A stretch of 5,097 bases of DNA, from positions 1 through 5,097 of the forward strand of contig CAYVEQ010000072.1 in the NCBI GenBank assembly GCA_964450835.1, written 5' to 3'. This stretch comes from Caccocola sp964450835. GTDB taxonomy: Bacteria > Synergistota > Synergistia > Synergistales > Synergistaceae. Both the position numbers and the translations under genes were made by a program. This document shows, piece after piece, positions 1-5,097 of this stretch; position 1 is the stretch's first letter, and each line of letters opens with the position of its first letter. The notes under the pieces were generated by a model. The model was not told where the DNA came from. It saw only the letters and a program-made list of their open reading frames with translations, and did no database searches.

Positions 1-5
1 CAAAG

Positions 6-41
6 TTCCGCCGGCGGCCCTGCGTGAAGCCGCCGGCGGAA
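6..41 (-). terminator. Perfect 13-bp inverted repeat, possible end of the leu operon
   Basis: TTCCGCCGGCGGC (6-18) and GCCGCCGGCGGAA (29-41) are exact reverse complements around a 10-base loop, a very stable GC-rich hairpin about 130 bases after the leuB stop. Read on the minus strand it is followed only by CTTTG before the window ends, so a proper U tract is not visible. A second small hairpin, CCGCG/CGCGG with a T5 loop, lies at 44-60. It may be an operon terminator, a bidirectional terminator or an intergenic repeat element. Confidence 0.45.
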
Positions 42-58
42 TGCCGCGCGTTTTTCGC

Positions 59-147
59 GGGCCGCACGGCGTGCCGACGGGTCATCGTTCAACGCCGCTT
101 CCTTCCGCAGCGGGCCTTTGGGCAGCACGGCGCGCCGACGGGTCGTC
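59..147. repeat. Pair of imperfect 28-base direct repeats downstream of leuB
   Basis: The copies are at 59-86 and 120-147, offset by 61 bases and matching at 25 of 28 positions. Both contain GCACGGCG and GCCGACGGGTC. The second copy leads into a short palindrome, CCGACG ggt CGTCGG (135-149). The 171 bases after leuB hold no credible gene. The repeats may come from a local duplication or belong to a dispersed intergenic repeat family; function unknown. Confidence 0.6.
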
Positions 148-171
148 GGCTGCGCCCGCGCCCGCGGCCTG

Positions 172-1239
172 CTATATTTTTTTCAGATAATTGACAATCA
201 GATCCCCGCACTCTCTGCATCCGGTCTTTTTCATTCCGGCGCTCATGATGTCGGCGGTGCGGTATCCGGCGTCAAGATAATCGGAGACGGCCTTTTCAAT
301 CGCGTCCGCTTCCTTTGCCATGTCGAAGCTGAACCTCAGCATCATCGCGCCGGCGAGAATCGTTCCGACCGGGTTCGCGGCGTCCGTGCCGGCGATGTCC
401 GGGGCGGAGCCGTGAATAGGCTCGTAAAGGCCGCGCGTTCCCGCGCCGAGGCTCGAGGACGGAATCATGCCGATGGAGCCGGTGATCTGCGAAGCCTCGT
501 CGGAAAGTATGTCGCCGAACATATTCTCGGTCACAATCACGTCGAACTGCGAGGGGTCCTTCACGATCTGCATCGCGCAGTTGTCGACAAGCATATCCGA
601 AAGCTCCACGCCGGGATATTCCGGTGCGAGCCTGTGCATCACCTTTTTCCAGAGGCGGCTCGAATCGAGGACGTTGCTCTTCTCCACGGAGCAGAGGCGG
701 CCTCTTCTCCTGCGCGCCGTTTCAAAGCCTATCCTGCCTATGCGCTCGATTTCCTCTTCGCTGTATCGCAGAACGTCGACGGCCGTCCCGCCTTCCGTCT
801 TGTGCTCGCCGAAGTAAATGCCCCCCGTCAGCTCGCGGACGATTATGAAATCTATTCCCTTGTCCACTATTTCCTTCTTCAGAGGGGAGGCGTCTGCGAG
901 CTGCTTCCATATCTTCGCCGGGCGGTTGTTCGAGAAAACGCCCATACCGGCGCGGAGCCGCAGAAGCCCCTTTTCCGGGCGCATCGGCCCGGGGACGTCG
1001 TTCCACTTCGGGCCGCCGACGGCGCCCAGCAGCACGCTGTCCGAGGCGAGGCACTTGCGCAGCTCGCTTTCCGGCAGAGGGTCGCCGTATTTGTCGACGG
1101 CGCGGCCTCCCATGTCGGCATCGCGGAAATTGAATGTGTGCCCGTAAAGCTCCGCGACGCGGTTCAGCACCTTCAGCGCCTCGGCCACGATCTCCGGGCC
1201 TATGCCGTCGCCGCGGATAACGGCGATGTTCTTAATCAT
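172..1239 (-). CDS. leuB: 3-isopropylmalate dehydrogenase
   Basis: NAD-dependent oxidative decarboxylase that converts 3-isopropylmalate to 2-oxoisocaproate, the third leucine-specific step. The 355-residue product matches the family's usual 345-370. Motifs are GDGIGPE at 10-16, LLGAVGGPKW at 70-79, the substrate arginines in LRLRAGMGVFSNNRPA at 93-108 (Arg96, Arg106), RELTGGIYFGE at 135-145 (Arg135, Tyr142), Lys187 in SVEKSNVL, the metal-binding Asp219, Asp243 and Asp247 (LVDN and ENMFGDILSDEAS), and the NAD-site YEPIHGSAPDIAG at 272-284. The reading frame stays open upstream to 1416, but that stretch is Arg/Gly-rich antisense-like sequence inside leuD. The ATG at 1239 begins the conserved IAVIRGDGIGPE and has GAAGGAGAA (1246-1254) at 8-base spacing, so the shorter start is right. 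It is the last gene of the operon. LeuB is preferred over isocitrate or tartrate dehydrogenases because of the operon and the LRLRAGM/ELTGGIYFG signatures. Confidence 0.97.
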   Translation of the reverse strand: MIKNIAVIRGDGIGPEIVAEALKVLNRVAELYGHTFNFRDADMGGRAVDKYGDPLPESELRKCLASDSVLLGAVGGPKWNDVPGPMRPEKGLLRLRAGMGVFSNNRPAKIWKQLADASPLKKEIVDKGIDFIIVRELTGGIYFGEHKTEGGTAVDVLRYSEEEIERIGRIGFETARRRRGRLCSVEKSNVLDSSRLWKKVMHRLAPEYPGVELSDMLVDNCAMQIVKDPSQFDVIVTENMFGDILSDEASQITGSIGMIPSSSLGAGTRGLYEPIHGSAPDIAGTDAANPVGTILAGAMMLRFSFDMAKEADAIEKAVSDYLDAGYRTADIMSAGMKKTGCRECGDLIVNYLKKI

Positions 1240-1241
1240 CG

Positions 1242-1727
1242 TCAGTTCTCCTTCAGCGACTTCAGAAGGCCGCCGCTCTTTATGATGTTCTGTATAAACG
1301 GCGGGAAAGGCTGCGCCTTGTAAGTCCTGCCGGTCGTGGCGTCCTTTATCTCGCCCGTGTCGAAATCGACGCTCACCTCGTCGCCGGCGTTTATTTCCTC
1401 CGCCGCCTCCTCGCATTCAAGAATCGGAAAACCGATGTTAATCGCGTTGCGGTAAAAAATCCTCGCGAAACTCTTCGCGATGACGCAGCCGGCTCCGCAG
1501 GTTTTGATGACGAGCGGCGCGTGCTCGCGCGACGAGCCGCAGCCGAAGTTCCAGCCGCCGACAATGACGTCGCCCGCGCGCACGTTTTTGACAAAATCCC
1601 TGTCGATGTCCTCCATGCAGTGAAGGGCCAGCTCCTTCGCGTCCGGCGTATTCAGATAGCGGGCCGGGATAATGACGTCCGTGTCCACGTTGTCGGGGTA
1701 TTTGAAAACTTTCCCGTGCGTATTCAT
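1242..1727 (-). CDS. leuD: 3-isopropylmalate dehydratase, small subunit
   Basis: Swivelling-domain partner of LeuC; it supplies substrate-recognition residues to the isomerase active site. The 161 residues are typical of the short LeuD class that pairs with about 420-residue LeuC proteins (the enteric form is about 200). Motifs seen are NVDTDVIIPARYLN at 13-26, the hallmark GGWNFGCGSSREHAP at 57-71, and AKSFARIFYRNAINIGFPILE at 84-104. The start is firm: GGGAGG (1736-1741) lies 8 bases upstream of the ATG and overlaps the end of leuC, whose stop is 3 bases before it. The TGA stop is 2 bases before the leuB ATG. The short forms of both subunits occurring together is consistent with a co-inherited LeuCD pair. 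Confidence 0.96.
   Translation of the reverse strand: MNTHGKVFKYPDNVDTDVIIPARYLNTPDAKELALHCMEDIDRDFVKNVRAGDVIVGGWNFGCGSSREHAPLVIKTCGAGCVIAKSFARIFYRNAINIGFPILECEEAAEEINAGDEVSVDFDTGEIKDATTGRTYKAQPFPPFIQNIIKSGGLLKSLKEN
1246..1254 (-). promoter_or_regulatory. leuB ribosome binding site that fixes its start
   Basis: The minus strand reads GAAGGAGAA, with GGAG ending 8 bases before the ATG at 1239. It lies within the last codons of leuD, whose TGA ends 2 bases before that ATG. It decides between the family-consistent 355-residue product and a 414-residue extension that would start at 1416 inside leuD. The overlap suggests translational coupling of leuB to leuD. Confidence 0.85.
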
Positions 1728-1730
1728 CGC

Positions 1731-2990
1731 TTATGCCTCCCTGTACTCTGTGATGTATCCCGTGAGCGCCGTCGCCGCCGCGGTCTGCGGGGAGGCGAGG
1801 TACACCTCGCTCTTCGGGTGCCCCATGCGCCCGACGAAGTTGCGGTTGGTGGTGGCGACGCACTTCTCGCCGGCGGCGAGAATGCCCATGTAGCCGCCGA
1901 GGCACGGGCCGCACGTCGGCGTCGAAACCACGGCTCCCGCGTCGATGAAAGCGGTGTAGTACCCGCGCTCCACGCACTCGCGCAGAATCTTCATCGTGCC
2001 CGGGATAATAATGCAGCGCACCCCGTCCGCGACCTTTCTGCCGTTCAGTATCTTGTACGCGGCCGTCATGTCCTCCATTCTGCCGTTCGTGCAGGAGCCG
2101 ATGACAACCTGGTCGACCTTGACGTTCCCCAGTTCGCGCGCCGGGCGCGTGTTCCCGGGAAGATGCGGGCATGCCACGGTGGGGACGATTTCGGAAAGAT
2201 TGATTTCGATTGTTTTTTCATACGCGGCGTCTTCGTCGGCCTCGTAGACCGCCGGCCTGCGCGGGCATCTCTCCCCGACGTATGCCAGAGTCTTTTCGTC
2301 GGCCGGGAAAATGCCGTTCTTCGCGCCGGCCTCTATCGCCATATTGCAGATGCAGAGGCGGTCGTCCATCGAGAGGCTCTTCACGCCGCCGCCCGCGAAC
2401 TCCATGCTCTTGTAAAGCGCCCCGTCAACGCCGATTCTGCCGATAATCGTGAGAATGACGTCCTTGCCGCCGCAGTTGGAGGGCAGGGCGCCCGTGAGAT
2501 TGAACCTGATTGCGGAAGGCACCTTGAACCACGCCGTGCCCTTCGCCATGCCCGCCGCCATGTCCGTCGAGCCGACGCCGGTCGAGAAAGCGCCCAGAGC
2601 GCCGTAAGTGCAGGTGTGGCTGTCCGCGCCGATAACGCAGTCGCCCGCCGTCACTATGCCCTGCTCCGGGAGGAGAGCGTGCTCAATCCCCATTCTGCCG
2701 ACGTCGTAAAAATGGCTTATGCGGTGCTCGCGCGCGAACTCGCGGCAGGTCTTTGACTGCTCGGCGGCCTTGATGTCCTTGTTCGGGACGAAATGGTCGA
2801 GCACGATGACAATCTTGTCCCTGTCGAACACGCTGTCAAAGCCCGCCTTTCTGAACTCGTTCACGGCCACCGGCGTCGTGATGTCGTTGCCGAGCACGAC
2901 GTCCGTCCTCGCCGAGATGAGCTGCCCCGCCTCCACGCTGTCAAGACCGGCGTGGGCGGCGAGTATTTTCTGCGTCATAGTCATTCCCAT
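1731..2990 (-). CDS. leuC: 3-isopropylmalate dehydratase, large subunit
   Basis: Catalytic [4Fe-4S] subunit of isopropylmalate isomerase. With LeuD it converts 2-isopropylmalate to 3-isopropylmalate through a dehydrated intermediate. The 419 residues show aconitase-superfamily signatures in order: LDHFVPNKD at 64-72, GADSHTCTYGALGAFSTGVGS at 121-141, IGSCTNGR at 297-304, TPTCGPCLGGYMG at 357-369, TTNRNFVGRMGHP at 380-392 and YLASP at 397-401. Cys300, Cys360 and Cys363 are the expected cluster ligands. The length fits the short (about 420-residue) LeuC/HacA-like class rather than the roughly 466-residue enteric form. LeuC in this operon context is preferred over homoaconitase because leuA, leuD and leuB flank it. 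The chosen ATG has a GGGGG-type ribosome site (2999-3004) at 8-base spacing, sitting within the last codons of leuA. Two in-frame ATGs at codons 3 and 5 lack a clear site. Only 3 bases separate it from the leuA stop and 3 from leuD. Confidence 0.96.
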   Translation of the reverse strand: MGMTMTQKILAAHAGLDSVEAGQLISARTDVVLGNDITTPVAVNEFRKAGFDSVFDRDKIVIVLDHFVPNKDIKAAEQSKTCREFAREHRISHFYDVGRMGIEHALLPEQGIVTAGDCVIGADSHTCTYGALGAFSTGVGSTDMAAGMAKGTAWFKVPSAIRFNLTGALPSNCGGKDVILTIIGRIGVDGALYKSMEFAGGGVKSLSMDDRLCICNMAIEAGAKNGIFPADEKTLAYVGERCPRRPAVYEADEDAAYEKTIEINLSEIVPTVACPHLPGNTRPARELGNVKVDQVVIGSCTNGRMEDMTAAYKILNGRKVADGVRCIIIPGTMKILRECVERGYYTAFIDAGAVVSTPTCGPCLGGYMGILAAGEKCVATTNRNFVGRMGHPKSEVYLASPQTAAATALTGYITEYREA

Positions 2991-2993
2991 TGT

Positions 2994-4664
2994 TTATTCC
3001 CCCTTCGTTAAATTATGGAAAGCGTTCAGCAGCGCGTTGATGTTCGCCTTCATAATGTCCGTGTCGGTGCCGACGCCCCAGCACAGTTCGCCGTCCTGCC
3101 GCTCCAGCCCGATGTAGGAGGCGGCGACGCTCCGCGAGCCGTAATCCTCCATGCTGTGCTGCGTGTACACCTGCAGATTGTACGACGCGCCGGTAAAGTC
3201 GAGCAGCGCGTTGTTCACGGCGCTCAGGAAGCCGTTGCCCTCCGCTTCGACCTCGGTCTCCTCGCCGTTCTTCATGAACGTCACGTCTACTCTGACATTC
3301 TCGTTCTCGCGCGAGAAGTCAAAATCCGTGACCGTGATCTCGCGCGGCAGGTCGATATACTGCGCGGTGAAAATCGAAAGAAGCTCGTCCGGCTTTATCT
3401 CCTTGTGCTCGCGGTCGGAAATGCCCTTGCATATATAGCTGAAATGCTCCCGCATCTTCTCGGGGAGCTTGTAGCCGTAGTTCTGTTCGAGCAGATACGC
3501 GATACCGCCCTTGCCGCTCTGCGAGTTCGCCCTGATGACGTCCGCCTCGTAAGTCCTTCCGATGTCCTTGGGGTCGATCGGTATGTAGGGAACGCTCCAC
3601 TCGTGCAGTTTGTTCTTCGCGCGGAACTTCATGCCCTTTGAAATCGCGTCCTGATGGCTGCCGGAGAAAGCCGTGAACACAAGCGCGCCGGCGTAAGGCG
3701 CCCTCTCGTACACGTGCATTCTCGTGCACTTCTCGTATTCGTCGACAAGGCGGTTCATATTCGAGAAATCGAGCTTCGGGTCCACCCCGTGCGCGTACAT
3801 ATTCATCGCGAGAGTCACGATGTCCACGTTGCCCGTCCTCTCGCCGTTCCCGAACAGCGTTCCCTCTACGCGGTCGGCGCCGGCGAGCAGCGCCAGCTCC
3901 GTGTCCGCGACGCCCGTGCCCCTGTCGTTGTGCGGGTGCAGCGAAAGCGTCACGAACTCGCGGTACTTCATATTCTCGCTCATATATTCAATCTGCGAGG
4001 CGTAGACATGCGGCAGGCTCATCTCCACCGTCGCCGGCAGGTTGATAATGACGTTGTTATCCTTCGACGGCTCAAGCACGTCGAGGACGGCGTTGCAGAC
4101 TTCGAGGGCGTACTCCGGCTCCGTGCCGGTGAAGGACTCCGGCGAATATTCAAACCTGAAATTCCCCTCGTACTCGCCCGCCAGCTTCTTCACGAGCTTC
4201 GCGCCGTCCACCGCGATCTCCTTAATCTCGTCCTTTGATTTTTTGAACACCTGCTCGCGCTGCGCGACGCTCACGGAGTTGTAAAAGTGGATTATTGCGC
4301 TCGGCGCGCCCTTGCAGGCGTCGAACGTCTTGCGGATAATGTGCCTGCGGCACTGCGTCAGAACCTGAACCGTCACGTCCTCCGGAATCATGCCCTCCTC
4401 GATAATCGTGCGCAGAAACTCGTACTCCGTGTCGCTCGCGGCGGGGAAGCCGACCTCAATCTCCTTGAAGCCGACCTCAAGCAGCACCTTGTAGAACCTC
4501 AGCTTCTCCTCAAGGTCCATCGGGACGATAAGGCTCTGGTTGCCGTCGCGCATATCCACGGAACACCATATCGGCGGCTTTTCGATGTGGTCTTTCAGGG
4601 CCCACTTGCCGTACCTGCTGTCGACGGGGAAATACCCCGGTCTGTATTTGCTCGGATCCATCAT
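2994..4664 (-). CDS. leuA: 2-isopropylmalate synthase, long form (LeuA type 2)
   Basis: Catalyses the first committed step of leucine synthesis in the cytoplasm: acetyl-CoA plus 2-oxoisovalerate gives 2-isopropylmalate. The 556-residue protein has an N-terminal extension (about 1-30) before the DRE-TIM barrel (about 30-310). Visible barrel motifs are SVDMRDGNQ at 35-43, with the catalytic Arg39 and metal ligand Asp40; the metal-binding HPHNDRG at 243-249; and GNGERTGNVD at 272-281. A linker region follows, then a C-terminal LeuA dimer/allosteric domain (about 435-550) with GVGTDTDIMKANINALLNAF at its end. The length and the PPIWCSVDMRDGNQ opening match the long actinobacterial/yeast type rather than the roughly 515-residue enteric/Bacillus type. 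The ATG at 4664 is preceded by AAAGGAG (4674-4680) at 9-base spacing. A second ATG immediately follows but is further from this site. The gene is first in the operon, behind a leucine T-box, and its stop lies 3 bases before leuC. The intact regulatory domain suggests leucine feedback inhibition, by family analogy. Confidence 0.97.
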   Translation of the reverse strand: MMDPSKYRPGYFPVDSRYGKWALKDHIEKPPIWCSVDMRDGNQSLIVPMDLEEKLRFYKVLLEVGFKEIEVGFPAASDTEYEFLRTIIEEGMIPEDVTVQVLTQCRRHIIRKTFDACKGAPSAIIHFYNSVSVAQREQVFKKSKDEIKEIAVDGAKLVKKLAGEYEGNFRFEYSPESFTGTEPEYALEVCNAVLDVLEPSKDNNVIINLPATVEMSLPHVYASQIEYMSENMKYREFVTLSLHPHNDRGTGVADTELALLAGADRVEGTLFGNGERTGNVDIVTLAMNMYAHGVDPKLDFSNMNRLVDEYEKCTRMHVYERAPYAGALVFTAFSGSHQDAISKGMKFRAKNKLHEWSVPYIPIDPKDIGRTYEADVIRANSQSGKGGIAYLLEQNYGYKLPEKMREHFSYICKGISDREHKEIKPDELLSIFTAQYIDLPREITVTDFDFSRENENVRVDVTFMKNGEETEVEAEGNGFLSAVNNALLDFTGASYNLQVYTQHSMEDYGSRSVAASYIGLERQDGELCWGVGTDTDIMKANINALLNAFHNLTKGE

Positions 4665-4768
4665 TGTTTTACGCTCCTTTTCCGCCGCGGCTTTCCGCAG
4701 GCTCTTCCGGTTGACGCGCGCCGCTCCGGCGGCCCGCGCCTTTTAGGGCCTTTCACGGCCGCGGAACA
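4665..4768 (-). other. 5' untranslated segment between the T-box terminator and leuA
   Basis: This GC-rich 104-base stretch is present only in read-through transcripts. It contains small possible hairpins (GGCC gtgaaa GGCC near 4745-4758, and GCCGC cgga GCGGC near 4722-4735) and ends in the leuA ribosome site AAAGGAG (4674-4680). I see no credible leader peptide. Whether the hairpins do anything is unknown. Confidence 0.6.
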
Positions 4769-4813
4769 AAAATAAAAACCCGCCTCAAAACCCTTCCGGA
4801 CTTTGAGACGGGT
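4769..4813 (-). terminator. Rho-independent terminator of the leu T-box
   Basis: The minus strand has a 12-bp stem pairing ACCCGTCTCAAA (4802-4813) with TTTGAGGCGGGT (4778-4789), including one G-U pair. The loop is 12 bases and is followed by a run of TTTTTATTTTT. It is conditional: its 5' arm is taken up by the antiterminator when uncharged tRNA-Leu is bound, allowing transcription of leuACDB. Confidence 0.94.
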
Positions 4814-4840
4814 GCATGCACACTCGCGGTACCACTCAAA
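4802..4840 (-). promoter_or_regulatory. T-box sequence and antiterminator helix
   Basis: The minus strand shows the conserved T-box core TGGTACCGCG (4825-4834). The antiterminator pairs TTTGAG (4835-4840) with CTCAAA (4802-4807), followed inward by the UGGUACC bulge and GCG (4825-4827) with CGT (4808-4810). This is the usual A1 helix, seven-base bulge and A2 helix architecture. The UGGU at 4831-4834 is the tRNA acceptor-end binding site. The CGTCTCAAA strand (4802-4810) is shared with the terminator stem, so the two structures exclude each other, which is the switch. Confidence 0.93.
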
Positions 4841-5063
4841 TTGCGGGCGCGAAGCCCGCCGCTCTTCGAAGTCAGACAACTTCTATGCACTGACGCAGCA
4901 CACTCGGATCACCCTACGCACCCGCGGGCTTCAGGATCACGGCTCGGAAGGGAGAGGAACGGGACACACCGCGCGCCGGCTCGCACCGTCCGCCGGCTCT
5001 CTGGAACGGGATTGTCCCGGCCGTTCTTCGTCACAGCCTTTAAGCCTTTTCGTTCCGCACAGA

Positions 5064-5092
5064 CTTTTATCACGTAAGGGCGACTCTGTCAA
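5064..5092 (-). promoter_or_regulatory. Promoter of the leu operon
   Basis: The minus strand has a perfect TTGACA -35 (5087-5092), a 17-base spacer, and TAAAAG as -10 (5064-5069, four of six consensus bases). TGA directly upstream of the -10 supplies the TG of an extended -10 element. Transcription should start near 5057, just before the T-box Stem I. This is a housekeeping-sigma-type promoter. I see no operator-like palindrome over it, but only 5 bases upstream of the -35 are in the window. Confidence 0.8.
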
Positions 5093-5097
5093 GCGTT

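Larger units (their letters stand above)
4769..5057 (-). promoter_or_regulatory. T-box riboswitch leader, probable tRNA-Leu type
   Basis: This untranslated leader senses uncharged tRNA and lets transcription read into leuA when leucine is short. On the minus strand there is a Stem I whose top helix pairs CCGGC (4992-4996) with GCCGG (4976-4980), with AGAGAG at 4997-5002 just before it. A lower helix pairs CGGGAC (about 5014-5019) with GTCCCG (4960-4965). Next to it the 3' strand offers CTC (4954-4956) as specifier codon for leucine. Further hairpins follow, including GAAGT/ACTTC (about 4863-4878) and GCGGGC/GCCCGC (about 4842-4858), then the T-box/antiterminator and terminator listed separately. 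The UGGU bulge would pair with an ACCA tRNA end, and bacterial tRNA-Leu carries A at the discriminator position. The 5' boundary is set from the predicted promoter and is approximate. The class is secure; the specifier is a hand-drawn inference supported by the leuACDB genes downstream. Confidence 0.93.

Noticed and set aside
118..1323. A 401-codon plus-strand open frame opposite leuB, with others like it opposite leuC (1521-2756) and leuA (3015-3641).
   Set aside because: They are antisense to well-conserved genes, rich in Arg/Ala/His/Val as expected of mirror frames in GC-rich DNA, and show no recognisable domains.
1240..1416. An N-terminal extension of leuB by 59 codons.
   Set aside because: It lies wholly inside leuD in another frame, is a low-complexity Arg/Gly-rich stretch, and the ATG at 1239 has both a strong ribosome site and the conserved family N-terminus.
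1438..2172. A 244-codon minus-strand frame overlapping leuC and leuD.
   Set aside because: It is a frame-shifted shadow, rich in Arg/His/Gly, on the same strand as the two real genes.
2994..4664. The gene as homocitrate synthase or citramalate synthase instead of LeuA.
   Set aside because: The long-form N-terminus, the GNGERTGNVD motif, the full C-terminal domain, and the leuCDB neighbours with a leucine T-box favour isopropylmalate synthase.
4661..4879. A 72-codon minus-strand frame that could be read as a leucine leader peptide.
   Set aside because: It runs through the T-box core and terminator, has no run of leucine codons, and its Arg/Lys-rich composition looks random. The T-box already explains the attenuation.
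1..5097. A novel defence, mobile or secondary-metabolite system hidden in the window.
   Set aside because: About 4.5 kb is accounted for by four standard leucine genes and most of the rest by the T-box leader and promoter. No CRISPR-like repeats, transposase, tRNA or unassigned conserved-looking frame was found on either strand.

Overview
The window holds one complete leucine-biosynthesis operon, read entirely on the minus strand (right to left): promoter, leucine-type T-box riboswitch, leuA, leuC, leuD, leuB. All four genes are intact. Their spacing is 3, 3 and 2 bases, so they almost certainly share one transcript and are probably translationally coupled.

Layout. At the right edge (5064-5092) is a sigma-A/sigma-70-type promoter with a TTGACA -35 box, a 17-base spacer and an extended -10. 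It is followed by a T-box leader (about 4769-5057) with a Stem I carrying an AGAGAG motif, a candidate CUC (Leu) specifier, a T-box/antiterminator with a UGGU bulge, and a competing intrinsic terminator. About 100 bases of further 5' untranslated sequence lead to leuA (2994-4664, long-form 2-isopropylmalate synthase). Then come leuC (1731-2990) and leuD (1242-1727), the two subunits of isopropylmalate isomerase, and leuB (172-1239, 3-isopropylmalate dehydrogenase). The last 171 bases hold no gene. They contain a pair of imperfect 28-base direct repeats and a perfect 13-bp inverted repeat at 6-41 that may be the operon terminator.

Pathway. LeuA condenses acetyl-CoA with 2-oxoisovalerate, LeuCD isomerises 2-isopropylmalate to 3-isopropylmalate, and LeuB oxidises and decarboxylates it to 2-oxoisocaproate, which a transaminase not in this window turns into leucine. 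Control appears two-layered: uncharged tRNA-Leu sensed by the T-box at transcription, and probable leucine feedback on the C-terminal domain of LeuA.

Organism. T-box control of an amino-acid operon together with strong AGGAG-type ribosome binding sites points to Firmicutes/Bacillota. The high GC and strong G/C wobble bias suggest a high-GC clostridial lineage (for example an Oscillospiraceae-like gut anaerobe), but this is inference and no genus can be named. I found no mobile element, CRISPR array, tRNA or rRNA, and no sign of a new system. The most informative part is the regulatory leader.
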